A stretch of 64,000 nt of DNA from Lutimaribacter_A marinistellae (lineage in GTDB: Bacteria; Pseudomonadota; Alphaproteobacteria; Rhodobacterales; Rhodobacteraceae): NCBI RefSeq assembly GCF_042648365.1, contig NZ_JBHRXI010000016.1:434001-498000 (forward strand), read 5' to 3'. Below are positions 26,779 to 36,360 of the stretch, one piece after another (positions within the stretch are counted from its first letter, which is position 1; every line of letters starts with the position of its first letter). The notes beneath the pieces were generated by a model. That model had not been told where the DNA came from and ran no database searches. It saw nothing but the letters and a program-made list of their open reading frames with translations. A program made the position numbers and the translations under genes.

Positions 26779-28076
26779 CCGACCTGATCTTTGCCGCAAC
26801 CTGCGATCTGGCTGGCAAGGTCCGAGGCAAAGCCTTTCCCGCCGATCAACTGGACAAAAGGTTAAAGCGCGGCGTTGGTTGGACACCGACCAATGTTCAG
26901 ATCACCTGTTTCGATCGCATCGCCGAAAGCCCATTCGGTGCCTTGGGTGACTTGCTGTTGATCCCGGATAACAACGCAGGCGTTACGGCACAGTTCGACG
27001 ATGGTGTAGAGCGCTTCATGCTGGGTGATATCGTCACGCTCGAAGGGGAGCCGTGGGATCTCTGCACACGCGCCATATTGCGCGGCGCGCTCGAGCGGTT
27101 GCAACGCATCGGCGGCGTTTCCCTTCTGGCAGCGTTCGAGCATGAATTCCAACTGATCAAAGGCGAAACGCTGCCGAATGAGGCCTACGGCCGAGCCGGT
27201 TTCGAAGCCCAGCGCGGGATTTGCGAAGACTTGATGTCTAACCTTGCGGCGGCTGGCCTTAGCCCTGACAGCATTATGAAGGAATACGGCCCCAACCAAT
27301 ACGAGGTTGTCATCGGTCCTGAACACGGCGTTCGCGCTGCAGATGCGGCGGTGATTGTGCGCGAACTTACCCGTTCCACTGCGCGCCATGCCGGGGAGCA
27401 CGCTTCCTATGCACCCATCCTGGACGCTTCCAGCGTGGGCAACGGTGTGCACATCCACATGAGTTTTCTTGACACTAGGGGTGAACCCGCGACCTATGAT
27501 TCAAACGGTCCTTGCGGCATGTCGAACCTGACGGCGGCGTTTTCTGCCGGTGTACTGACCTATCTCGACAGCATCCTTGCGCTGACAGCGCCGTCGGTTG
27601 TGTCATACCTGCGATTGACTCCGCATCGCTGGTCCGCCGCCTACAACAATCTCGGCTTTCGCGATCGCGAAGCGTCACTGCGTGTCTGTCCCGTCACCGC
27701 CAAAGATCCCGCCAGCATTGCACGTCAATTCAACATTGAGTACCGCGCGGCAGATGCAGCAGCCTGTCCACATCTTGCGCTGGCCGCCATTGTCCATGCT
27801 GGATGCCAAGGGATCGAAGATGGCTTGAGTGCGCCTGCGCCGACCGAAGAAGACCTGTCATTGCTGCCACCTGCAGACCTTGATGCGCGGGGGTTTATCC
27901 GCCTTCCCGAAACGCTCGGAAGCGCGCTGGAACGGTTCGAGGCCAATGAGACAGTGCGTGGATGGTTCCCAAAGGTATTTGCGCCTGTCTACCTTGCCCA
28001 CAAGCGCGCCGAGATCGAACATGTGGCCGAGATGGACACCGCCGCGCAATGCTTGGCCTACAGCCAGACGTATTGA
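26775..28076 (+). CDS. Glutamine synthetase family protein (gamma-glutamyl-amine ligase-like)
   Basis: The start at 26775 (MTDLIFAATCDLAGKVRGKA) overlaps the RpiR stop. The product has 433 residues. The GS fold markers are present: a short N-terminal beta-grasp with DLAGKVRGKAFP, the metal motif FEHEFQL, GNGVHIHMSF and a region equivalent to the GS arginine motif (LGFRDREASLRVCP). The family includes PuuA-like and GlnA3-like enzymes that join glutamate to an amine at the expense of ATP. It is unlikely to be the housekeeping glutamine synthetase: it is regulator-linked, its flap and arginine motifs differ from GlnA, and no glnB is adjacent. A role in activating an imported amine as a gamma-glutamyl amide is plausible. 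Confidence 0.82.
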   Translation: MTDLIFAATCDLAGKVRGKAFPADQLDKRLKRGVGWTPTNVQITCFDRIAESPFGALGDLLLIPDNNAGVTAQFDDGVERFMLGDIVTLEGEPWDLCTRAILRGALERLQRIGGVSLLAAFEHEFQLIKGETLPNEAYGRAGFEAQRGICEDLMSNLAAAGLSPDSIMKEYGPNQYEVVIGPEHGVRAADAAVIVRELTRSTARHAGEHASYAPILDASSVGNGVHIHMSFLDTRGEPATYDSNGPCGMSNLTAAFSAGVLTYLDSILALTAPSVVSYLRLTPHRWSAAYNNLGFRDREASLRVCPVTAKDPASIARQFNIEYRAADAAACPHLALAAIVHAGCQGIEDGLSAPAPTEEDLSLLPPADLDARGFIRLPETLGSALERFEANETVRGWFPKVFAPVYLAHKRAEIEHVAEMDTAAQCLAYSQTY

Positions 28077-28305
28077 CGATGAAGCACCAAATGGGCCCTC
28101 CGTCGCGTTTGTGGGACGCTATCGCCCTGAGGCGGGCAGGGCGTTTACGTAGCGTTTCGCGCCATCGTCACAAGCGTGAACGCATGCTGCATCCGCGGCC
28201 GGTGGAGCAACCAGCGGCACATATCGACCGCGGGTAACTCGCTATGCAGGATCGTAACACTTACTGAGCGTGAAGCAGCCTGTAGCCAGGAGGTTGGAGA
28301 GGCCG

Positions 28306-31300
28306 TCAAGTCAACAGGTCGAACACCTCGCCACCGATCTGGAGGTTGATGCTCTCCTGGCCCTCGCCATCGACCAGCGCCCACATGATCTGCCCCGTCG
28401 GGCGATAGATCACGAACGCCTCCTGGACGGACGCGTCGCCCGAGCGTACCCCATCGGGCGTCGCCGTATGTGCAAGGTTGATCTGGAACTGATCCGGCGT
28501 CGCGGCCTGACCGAAAACCAGGACATCGCCCTCGGTCGCATCATAGTCTTGCACCCAGTCCGAGCCATGATCGGCCACGCCAAGATGGAAGAACCGGTCA
28601 GCGCCATCGCCGCCGTTGATGCGGTCATACCCGAACCCGCCATTGACGAAATCGTCTCCCGCTCCGCCAAAGACGAGGTCCGACAACGCGCCGCCAGTGA
28701 TCACGTCATTTCCGTCCTGGCCCTGCAACTCATCGGCACCGAACCCGCCGGCGAGCGTGTCGTTACCCTCCTGGCCGAACATTTGGTCGTTGCCGCCGCC
28801 GCCCACTGCCAGATCGTCGCCGCTACCTGCATAGATCACGTCGCGCTGGTCGGCCTCGTGGCCGTCAGGGCCGCCGGTGAGTGTGTCGTTGCCGTCACCT
28901 CCGTTGAGAGTATCCGCCCCGACGCCACCATCGATCTCATCATCTCCCTCAAGACCGATCAGCCGGTCATTTCCTGCCAACCCGTCGATCGTGTCGTTGA
29001 AAGAGGATCCCGTAAGCGTGTCGACTTGTGGTGTACCGGTCAGCATAAGGCCGCCGCTCGCGACTTGGTCGGTCGCGGCGCTGGTGACGGTTTCGTTTGT
29101 TCCCAGCCCATCAGTGTAACTCACCCGTACGCTCATTGCCGCGCCAACGTCATCAGCGGTCAGCTGATGGGTTTGCCCGGTCGCACCTGCTATGTCAGCG
29201 CCGTTACGCAGCCATTGATACGACAAAACTCCAAGGCCATCGGAATCACTGAGTGTCGAGGTGTCGGCTGTCAGGGTTTCACCTGCCACCAAGTCGCCGG
29301 TGATGGTCACCGCGCCATTGGGTTCATTGTTCGATTGCCCTCCGAGTTCGTCGTAGGACATCGACATGTCGTTGAACACGACGGTTTCAACGGTGTTGCG
29401 AATGAGGTCTACGCCCGCCGCCGAGGTGACCTGTATCCCCCCGGTCACGACGCTGACCGCCGCATCGCCGCTATTGGAGTCGATGATGGCCTGATCTTTA
29501 CCGCTTCCACCTTCGATCGTGTCGTCACCGTTCCCGCCAAGAAGGGTATCGTCCCCGGCACCCCCCATCAGGCTGTCATCGCCGCCGTCCGAATTGAGCC
29601 AGTCGTCTCCGAGCCCGCCATCCAGGGTATCGTCCGCCGCACCGGTGGTGAACCGGTTGTCTGTGTCGCCGCTCGCTACGAAGCCGAAGCTTTCGATGCC
29701 GTAGAACCAGAGATTGTTGCCGCCGTACCCGTCGACCACGCCGGAAAAGCCGTTTTCGTCTTGGGACAGGTAGCCGAAAGAGACATCTCCAAGTTCAAGG
29801 GCATCGGTAACTCTCAGCACGTCATTGCCTTGTCCGCCATAAACGGAGTCATCGCCGCCGAGCCACATGCGGAAGCTGTCGTTTCCTCCGCCGCCATCCA
29901 ACCGATCACGACGCGCGCTCGTCTGATGCCCGGTGAGCAGGTCGTCCCCGGCCGTACCGGTGACATCCATGCTTTCCATGTTTCGCACTGAGCCTGTTCC
30001 CAGCAACGTGGATACTTCGTTCAGATCGATGGAAAGGGGCGAAGTCTGGTCGGCGAAGTCTGCGATCCAATGATCCGTGCCTTCACCGCCATCTACGGTA
30101 TCTCGCCCACTTCCGGTGTTGAGAACGTCATCGCCGGCGCCACTGGACACCATGTCGTTTCCGGCACCGGTTACGATATTGTCATTGCCGCCAACAGCGT
30201 CGGTGACTGTGAAATGGTCAATATCGTTGAACCACAGGTTGTTTCCACCCAACCCGTCGAAAACGCCCGAATAGCCATCGGTGCTACCGGAGTTCCAGTA
30301 CCCGGTGCTGACGCCTTCGCCCAATCCGATGTGAACCGTAAGGCGATCGGAGCCCGATCCCCCGTAAACAGAGTCGTCCCCTCCTATGGCCATGCGAATG
30401 TCATCGTCACCACCATTGGCCCTGACGATGTCGATCATGCCGCTGGATTCATGACCGCTCAGCGTGTCGTTTCCGCTACCGCTTTGAAGACGAAATGCCT
30501 CCACGTTCTGGACCAGTCCGAGACCAGGCAGGGCGGAGGTCCCGTTCAGATCGATTTCCAGCGCTGAGCTGAGACCAGAATGATCGGCGATCCACAGATC
30601 GTTTCCGTCGCCGCCATCCACGGTGTCGCTGCCGGAACCGCTGTTCAGCGTATCGTTCCCGCCGCCGCCTGACAGGGAGTCGTTGCCGTCCCCGGTCCGG
30701 ATATTGTCGTTTCCGTTGCTGTTATCGACAAAGGTGAAGTGGTTGATGTTGTTGAACCAGAGGTTGTTGCCGCCGTAGCCATCGAAGACGCCAGAAAAGC
30801 CATCGACAGCTCCGGTGTTCCAGTACCCGGTCGACACGCCGCCGCTGCCATCGCCAAGGTCGTTGATGACGACCAGACGGTCCGAGCCTTCGCCGCCATT
30901 GACAGTGTCATCGCCATTCTGGCGCATTGTGATCAGATCATCGCCGTCATTCGTCGTGACAACATCGTTCATGACACTGTCGAGATGACCGGTAAGGGTA
31001 TCGTTGCCCGCGCCGGTCGTGACGTTGAATCCTTCCATGTTAACCACCGAGCCGCCACTCGGCAGTGCCGAGGACTGGTTCAGGTTCAGGTCCAGTGCAC
31101 CTGCCGACGAGTGGTCCGCAATCCAGTAATCCGTACCCGAGCCGCCATCCACGGTGTCGCTGCCGGAACCGCTGTTCAGCGTATCGTTCCCGCCGCCGCC
31201 TGACAGGGAGTCGTTGCCGTCCCCGGTCCGGATATTGTCGTTTCCGTTGCTGTTATCGACAAAGGTGAAGTGGTTGATGTTGTTGAACCAGAGGTTGTTA

Positions 31301-32010
31301 CCACCGGAGCCATCGAAGACGCCCGAATACCCGTCTTCGGCACCCGTGTTCCAATAGCCCGTAGATACGCCCCCCAGGTCGTCGCCAAGGTTGTTTGTCA
31401 CGATCAGACGATCAGACCCCAGGCTGCCATTAACGGTGTCATCTCCTCCGATGTGCATCGTGATCACGTCAGCGCCGGCACCCGCAAAGATATTGTCCGT
31501 CATCCGGCTGGAGGCGTGGCCTGTCAGGACATCATTGCCGTTCCCGGTCGTTAGGCGCATCGCCTCGATATTCTGGACCGAGCCAGTGGTGAGGAACGTC
31601 GAAAAACCATTCAGATCGATGGAAAAGGCCGAGCTCTGGTCACCGTGATCCGCGATCCAGATGTCGTTGCCTGCTCCCCCGTTGATCTGGTCGTTACCGC
31701 CTTCGCTGTTTATGACGTCATCGCCCGCACCGGTATTCAGAATGTCGTTGCCATCGCCCGTATGCAGGTTTTCGTTGCCGGTGACGGTCGTGTTGAAAGT
31801 GAAATGCTGAAATCCTGCAAACCAGACGTTGTTGCTGCCCAGGCCATCCAGAACGCCCGAATAGCCACTGGCAAGATCTCCGGCAAAGTACCCGGTCGAG
31901 ACACCGCTGTCGGGGATCGTATAGGTAAAGATCAGGCGATCGTCTGCACTACCGCCAGTCAGCGTTTCGGTGCCATTGGCATAGTGATTGGTAACAGGAT
32001 AGTCGGCCAT
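28306..32010 (-). CDS. RTX protein 2: long calcium-binding repeat exoprotein (1234 aa)
   Basis: There is no signal peptide. Residues ~1-870 consist of about five or six long units of 130-180 residues. Each contains STGYWNTGAxDGYSGVFDG, NNLWFNNINHFTF, then a run of nonapeptides (NDNIRTGDGNDSLSGGGGND) and a WIADHS segment. An Ig-like domain follows at ~893-990 (GETLTADTSTLSDSDGLGVL ... YQWLRNGADIAGATG). The last ~175 residues are the RTX plus terminal module shared with RTX proteins 1 and 3. Asp/Gly-rich, acidic composition fits folding in calcium-rich seawater after type I secretion. The start at 32010 follows GGGAGGA. Probable adhesin or biofilm matrix protein; no enzymatic domain is seen. 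Confidence 0.87.
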   Translation of the reverse strand: MADYPVTNHYANGTETLTGGSADDRLIFTYTIPDSGVSTGYFAGDLASGYSGVLDGLGSNNVWFAGFQHFTFNTTVTGNENLHTGDGNDILNTGAGDDVINSEGGNDQINGGAGNDIWIADHGDQSSAFSIDLNGFSTFLTTGSVQNIEAMRLTTGNGNDVLTGHASSRMTDNIFAGAGADVITMHIGGDDTVNGSLGSDRLIVTNNLGDDLGGVSTGYWNTGAEDGYSGVFDGSGGNNLWFNNINHFTFVDNSNGNDNIRTGDGNDSLSGGGGNDTLNSGSGSDTVDGGSGTDYWIADHSSAGALDLNLNQSSALPSGGSVVNMEGFNVTTGAGNDTLTGHLDSVMNDVVTTNDGDDLITMRQNGDDTVNGGEGSDRLVVINDLGDGSGGVSTGYWNTGAVDGFSGVFDGYGGNNLWFNNINHFTFVDNSNGNDNIRTGDGNDSLSGGGGNDTLNSGSGSDTVDGGDGNDLWIADHSGLSSALEIDLNGTSALPGLGLVQNVEAFRLQSGSGNDTLSGHESSGMIDIVRANGGDDDIRMAIGGDDSVYGGSGSDRLTVHIGLGEGVSTGYWNSGSTDGYSGVFDGLGGNNLWFNDIDHFTVTDAVGGNDNIVTGAGNDMVSSGAGDDVLNTGSGRDTVDGGEGTDHWIADFADQTSPLSIDLNEVSTLLGTGSVRNMESMDVTGTAGDDLLTGHQTSARRDRLDGGGGNDSFRMWLGGDDSVYGGQGNDVLRVTDALELGDVSFGYLSQDENGFSGVVDGYGGNNLWFYGIESFGFVASGDTDNRFTTGAADDTLDGGLGDDWLNSDGGDDSLMGGAGDDTLLGGNGDDTIEGGSGKDQAIIDSNSGDAAVSVVTGGIQVTSAAGVDLIRNTVETVVFNDMSMSYDELGGQSNNEPNGAVTITGDLVAGETLTADTSTLSDSDGLGVLSYQWLRNGADIAGATGQTHQLTADDVGAAMSVRVSYTDGLGTNETVTSAATDQVASGGLMLTGTPQVDTLTGSSFNDTIDGLAGNDRLIGLEGDDEIDGGVGADTLNGGDGNDTLTGGPDGHEADQRDVIYAGSGDDLAVGGGGNDQMFGQEGNDTLAGGFGADELQGQDGNDVITGGALSDLVFGGAGDDFVNGGFGYDRINGGDGADRFFHLGVADHGSDWVQDYDATEGDVLVFGQAATPDQFQINLAHTATPDGVRSGDASVQEAFVIYRPTGQIMWALVDGEGQESINLQIGGEVFDLLT
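30611..31299. repeat. Exact 158-base direct repeat inside RTX protein 2
   Basis: Bases 30611-30768 recur without a difference at 31142-31299, a period of 531 bases (177 codons). They encode the segment from the NNLWFNNINHFTF strand through the following nonapeptide block. Flanking sequence is similar but not identical, so this is a recent unit duplication or conversion inside an older repeat array. Confidence 0.9.
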
Positions 32011-32067
32011 GCGTGTCCTCCCCTAGCGCAGTGGGACCGAGGCTATCGAACCGAACGGCAAGCTGGT

Positions 32068-32081
32068 TTGAGATAGATCAA
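32068..32081. promoter_or_regulatory. FNR/CRP-type box upstream of RTX gene 2
   Basis: TTGAGATAGATCAA matches the FNR consensus TTGAT-N4-ATCAA at nine of ten positions. It is 58 bases upstream of the start codon of the 28306-32010 gene, a reasonable position for an activator or repressor site. It is a single site, so chance occurrence cannot be excluded. Confidence 0.4.
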
Positions 32082-32400
32082 GTTTACGGAATGTGTTTCG
32101 CTGTGTTGTTCTGCGTCCCGTTTGTCACGATCAGAGAATCCCTGAGTGCGCAGAGCAGGGGGCTTTCTTAGCCTGCAAGTTTTGGCATTTTGCTACGTCA
32201 GAATTATCGCTTGGATCATCCGGCTGATGATTTTCCGGCTAATCCGGTTTGCGCCGCAGCCGAGCGTTTTGAAAAACTCCTCTAAAGCGTGGCATCGGTG
32301 TCCGCCATTGAACCGGCCAAGCGGCGCCGGTGATTTGTTCCATTTGCAGATTGCCGCTGCGCAGTTGAATTCGTGGGGCTTCGCGCGCATGCTCGGAGAG

Positions 32401-35400
32401 ATGGCGGATGCTGAAAAATGGCTCGTTGATCATGGCCTCGGAAAATACAAGGAGGTTTTCCGAGACAATGATGTTGACATGCGTGCACTGCCTCATCTGA
32501 CCGAAGACGACTTGCGCGAACTTGGGCTTTCGCTTGGTCACAGGCGCATATTCCTCGCGGCGATCCGGTCTGAAAGTACGTCTCCAGCCGCAGCACCGGA
32601 TCCCTCTCCTGCACCCGAGGCCGCACCCGCGAGCGAGCCAGCAGGTAGCCTGTTGGCCGGGGCAAGGACCGAGGCGGAATACCGGCATCTCAGCGTTGCA
32701 TTTGTTGACATGGCCGGATCCACGCAGTTGGCTGAGACGCTCGAACCCGAGGATATGAGCGATCTTCTGCGCCAATACCATGACAAGGTTGTAGCGCAGG
32801 TCGAACGGTTCGGTGGCTACGTCGCCAAATACATGGGTGACGGGGTTCTTGCCTATTTTGGCTGGCCCGAAGCCTATGAGGACCATGCCGAGCGTGCGGT
32901 TCGGGCAGGGCTGGCGATTGTCGATGATATCCGGCGAGTCGAACCCGGACAGCCCGCGCCATATGCAGTGAGGGTTGGAGTGGCCTCAGGGAAGGTGGTG
33001 GCTGGCGACCTGGTCGGTGACCAGATGCGGGAAGACAACGCGATGGTCGGCGCCGTTGTCAATCTGGCGGCACGGCTACAAGGCGAAACCGAGTTGAACT
33101 CTGTCGCCCTGTCTGAGGAAACGCGGGATCTTATTGGGCGCGGCTTCGATCTGAGAGAGCTAGGGCCGCGAATGTTGAAGGGCTTTGAGACCCTCCGCAA
33201 AATCTACTTGGCGATTGACGAGCGCGCGCTGGAAACTCGGTTCGAGGCGACGAGAAGCGAATACGACATACCCATAGTGGGCCGAGACGAGGAAATGGCT
33301 CTGCTGATGCGTGCTTGGAGTACCGCCTCCACCGGCAAGGGGCAGGTCATCTTGCTCTCGGGCGAGGCGGGGATCGGAAAGTCACGGATAACGCAGGCAT
33401 TTCTAGATTCATTGGACAGAATGCCCGGTGACGTCCTGCGCTATCAATGTGCGCCCTACCACGTCAATTCGGCATTCCATCCGATCGCGGAGCGGTTGCG
33501 CCGCGCGGCCGGCCTGTCACGATCGACCGACCCAGACCAGAACCTTGAACAGATCGAGGAACTGGTCGAGGCACATTTCCTTGACCGTGATCGAGATGCA
33601 CCTGTCTATGCGAAGCTATTGGGCGTTGCTCTACGGAAGGACGACGCGCTCTCTGGGCTCGAACCCCAGGATCTGAAACGGCGGATCATCGACACACTGG
33701 CCCGATCTGTCGCGGCGCGGGCTGAACGCTACCCCCTTCTGCTGGTTCTTGAGGACGCACATTGGATCGACCCCTCGAGCTTGGAAGCCTTCGAGCGCGT
33801 AGTCGAAATATGTGGCGATCTTCCGGTAATGCTGCTTGTCACCCATCGTACCGACTGGACCTGCGACTGGCCAGCGGGACATCCTCATGTCTCCGCTCTG
33901 CGATTGGGCCCGCTGAGCAGCGAGCAGATCGCCCTGCTGATCGAAGGTGTTCTTGACCGTCCCGTGGAGCCTGCTTTGATCGAGGAGTTGGTTGACCGCA
34001 CCGATGGCGTGCCCCTGTTCGTCGAGGAACTGGCCCGGGCAATCGGTGACAGTGCCGATGGTGAAGTCCAAGCCGCGGTGCCGGAAAGCCTTCAGGGCGC
34101 GCTGTTGGCTAGGCTCGAACGTGTCTCGCGCAAGGCGCGCAGCTTGTCGCTTGTGGCGTCTGTTATCGGGCGAGAGTTCGATCGCGATCTTTTGGGGGAT
34201 CTGTCTGGTGTGCCCCCGCCAAAGCTCGAGGCCGCACTGGCGGAATTGCGGCGTGCCAATATCATCTATGAGAGCGGCCTTGCGCCGGGCAGTTTCGTGT
34301 TCCGTCATGCCCTGATTCAGGACGCCGCATATCAGGCGCTGCTGCGCCGGAACCGGCGCACGCTGCACGGTAAGTTGGCCCGGACCCTGGAGCGCTTGAG
34401 AGGCGCAGAGGTATCCCGTGAACCCGAACTTGCCGCGAGGCATTTCACCGAAGCCGGAGAGACCGCGGAGGCCCTGAGCCGCTGGGAGGCGGCAACTAGG
34501 CGCGCTTTGGAAAGATCGGCCACATACGAAGCCGTCAACCATGCGAAAGAAGCACTTGCCGCGGCAGAGGACCTCGCGGGAAAGACCGGTCCAACAGTAG
34601 AGGTGACCCGGGCACGTATCTTGTTGACCGAAGCATACACGCAATCCGGCAACCTGCCGGTGGCGCTCAAAACGGCTTGGCAAGCGGCCGGAGAGGCGCG
34701 GGAGCATGACGATCCGCTTCTCTTTTCAAGTGCCGCTATTTCCTACATGGATGCAGTCATGCTCTCTGCCGACAATCCCAAGGCGGCAATCGATCTGTGC
34801 GAGGAGGCTTTGGCGGACAAGCGCATCGACGATGTTCGTCTGCGATGCAAACTTCTGGCGCATCTGGCCCGCGGGCACATGATGAACGGGAGCTTTATGG
34901 AAAGTACCCGTTTTGGACGAAAGGCCGAGGCGCTTGCTCGAGAGTTGGGCGACAACAATGCTCTGTTCAACGAGATGATGTCCCGGTTTCTGGCACCGGT
35001 TGTGGCTCGCGACCCTGAGGAGGTTGCCAATTGGCGCGACCGGGTCCAGCAGCTTCTGGATCTCGCGGACCTGACGGATGACGCTGATCGCGGGCGTGCT
35101 GCCTCGATCGCGACGTATGTTGGTACCGAGATGGGCGACCGGACCTTGATGGAGGAGGCACTTGGCCGTCTGGACGATGTCGGCGCCGTCCGGCAGCATA
35201 TGCATCTCGATTGGGTTGCCCGGCATGGCAGGGCCATGAAAGCAATCCTCGACGGCGATTTTGTCGAGGCAGAACGACTTGCGAATGAGGCGCTTAAGCT
35301 GGGTGTGACCACCCATGGCAGCCATGTTGAGGGGCTTTACGGCGTTCAGATGTTCACCATCCGGCGTGAGCAGGGCCGACTGGCGGAAGTTGCACCTGTG

Positions 35401-35961
35401 ATCAAGCGGCTTCTGAATGAAGGCGAGGGCGATCTCAGCTGGAAGCCCGGGTTTGCGTTGATCGCGGCCGAGCTTGGACACCTAGAGCCCGCTGCACAGA
35501 TGATGCGCGCCATGTCAGCCGACGGGTTCGACCTGCCGCTTGATGCGAAGTACAGTGCCACGCTTGGCTATCTTGCCGATACCGCCGCGATGATCGGCGA
35601 TACCGAGATTTGCCAGATGCTATATGACCGTCTGCTGCCCTATCGCGGGCTGACGATCACCATAGGTGTTGCCACGGTTTGCTATGGTTCGGCCGACCGG
35701 CGGCTTGGTGTTCTCGCTGCCCAGGTCGGCGATTGGACAAGGATGGAAGAGCATTTCGAAGCCGCGCTGGCGATGGACACATCCATGGACGCCGTGCCCT
35801 GGTTGGCGCGGACCAAGGCGGGCTATGCCATGGCCATGCAAGCGAGAGGACGCAGCGGCGACATACCTTCAATCGACAGGCTTTTGCAGGAAGCAATGGA
35901 AACAGCGGCGAAGTTTGGTATGGTCGGTTTGAAGGCGACGCTTCGACACGACCTGAACTGA
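32401..35961 (+). CDS. SAM domain - class III nucleotidyl cyclase - AAA ATPase - TPR signalling protein
   Basis: From the ATG at 32401 the protein has 1186 residues. Residues 1-62 are a SAM domain (AEKWLVDHGLGKYKEVF ... DLRELGLSLGHRRIFLAAI). Residues ~98-280 are a class III adenylate/guanylate cyclase domain, with the first metal Asp in VAFVDMAGST and the second in KYMGDGVLAYFGWP. Next is a P-loop ATPase (LLSGEAGIGKSRI; Walker B LLLVLEDAHWID) and a long TPR-rich C-terminal half. A frame open to 32146 and an ATG at 32389 also exist; 32401 is preferred because homologues start at the SAM domain. The architecture is known in Rhizobiales and Rhodobacterales. It could act as a signal-sensing cyclase, but inputs and product activity are unknown. 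Confidence 0.88.
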   Translation: MADAEKWLVDHGLGKYKEVFRDNDVDMRALPHLTEDDLRELGLSLGHRRIFLAAIRSESTSPAAAPDPSPAPEAAPASEPAGSLLAGARTEAEYRHLSVAFVDMAGSTQLAETLEPEDMSDLLRQYHDKVVAQVERFGGYVAKYMGDGVLAYFGWPEAYEDHAERAVRAGLAIVDDIRRVEPGQPAPYAVRVGVASGKVVAGDLVGDQMREDNAMVGAVVNLAARLQGETELNSVALSEETRDLIGRGFDLRELGPRMLKGFETLRKIYLAIDERALETRFEATRSEYDIPIVGRDEEMALLMRAWSTASTGKGQVILLSGEAGIGKSRITQAFLDSLDRMPGDVLRYQCAPYHVNSAFHPIAERLRRAAGLSRSTDPDQNLEQIEELVEAHFLDRDRDAPVYAKLLGVALRKDDALSGLEPQDLKRRIIDTLARSVAARAERYPLLLVLEDAHWIDPSSLEAFERVVEICGDLPVMLLVTHRTDWTCDWPAGHPHVSALRLGPLSSEQIALLIEGVLDRPVEPALIEELVDRTDGVPLFVEELARAIGDSADGEVQAAVPESLQGALLARLERVSRKARSLSLVASVIGREFDRDLLGDLSGVPPPKLEAALAELRRANIIYESGLAPGSFVFRHALIQDAAYQALLRRNRRTLHGKLARTLERLRGAEVSREPELAARHFTEAGETAEALSRWEAATRRALERSATYEAVNHAKEALAAAEDLAGKTGPTVEVTRARILLTEAYTQSGNLPVALKTAWQAAGEAREHDDPLLFSSAAISYMDAVMLSADNPKAAIDLCEEALADKRIDDVRLRCKLLAHLARGHMMNGSFMESTRFGRKAEALARELGDNNALFNEMMSRFLAPVVARDPEEVANWRDRVQQLLDLADLTDDADRGRAASIATYVGTEMGDRTLMEEALGRLDDVGAVRQHMHLDWVARHGRAMKAILDGDFVEAERLANEALKLGVTTHGSHVEGLYGVQMFTIRREQGRLAEVAPVIKRLLNEGEGDLSWKPGFALIAAELGHLEPAAQMMRAMSADGFDLPLDAKYSATLGYLADTAAMIGDTEICQMLYDRLLPYRGLTITIGVATVCYGSADRRLGVLAAQVGDWTRMEEHFEAALAMDTSMDAVPWLARTKAGYAMAMQARGRSGDIPSIDRLLQEAMETAAKFGMVGLKATLRHDLN

Positions 35962-35988
35962 GGCGTTGAAGTCAATGGGGGTTGACCG

Positions 35989-36246
35989 ATGCCACGATTT
36001 ATCATCGAGCGAAATTTTGCCGAAGAACTTGCCTTGTCGGACGATGGCAAGCTGCACATCAAGCAGATCAACGATACCGAGGGCGTTGAGTGGATCTTCT
36101 CATTCCTCAGTGCAGACAAGCGAAAGACCTACTGCCTGTACGAGGCGCCGGACGCCGAAGCAATCCGCCGCGCGGCGGAGAAATTGAACATCCCGGCCGA
36201 CGTTATCACCCCGGTTGACCAGATCGACCCAGGCGTTTTCGCCTGA
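35989..36246 (+). CDS. Small SCO4226-like / DUF4242 family protein (85 aa)
   Basis: A soluble 85-residue protein starting MPRFIIERNFAEELALS. It includes VEWIFSFLSADKRKTYCLYE and DAEAIRRAAEKLNIPADVI, the layout of the DUF4242 (SCO4226-type, ferredoxin-like, nickel-binding) family. In such proteins the conserved sequence around the TxCxYxAP motif is the best marker, seen here as KTYCLYEAPDAEAIR. It follows the cyclase gene by 27 bases and is probably in its operon. Homologues are often encoded beside cyclase/ATPase proteins of this class. Metal binding here is unproven. Confidence 0.78.
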   Translation: MPRFIIERNFAEELALSDDGKLHIKQINDTEGVEWIFSFLSADKRKTYCLYEAPDAEAIRRAAEKLNIPADVITPVDQIDPGVFA

Positions 36247-36360
36247 GCTCCATATTGACAGGTTGGGGCTAGGCGGGAAATTGGGCGACGCGGTCTGAGA
36301 GGGCGGCGTATCGTGGCGGGTGCTGAATCCTGCCAGAACCTCCAGAAGGAGCGATGCGCC

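Noticed and set aside
28270..29991. Long plus-strand open frame (573 codons) opposite RTX gene 2, and similar long frames at 12308-13357, 49493-50599, 50813-51634 and 54288-55421
   Set aside because: These are mirror frames created by the biased repeat codons (GGC, GAC, GTC) of the exoprotein genes. They have no domains or binding sites and look alike at all RTX ends because the underlying DNA is repeated.
30600..31300. Regularly repeated DNA that could suggest a CRISPR array
   Set aside because: The repeats are in-frame units of 177 codons of a protein-coding gene, with no short repeat-spacer pattern and no cas genes in the window.
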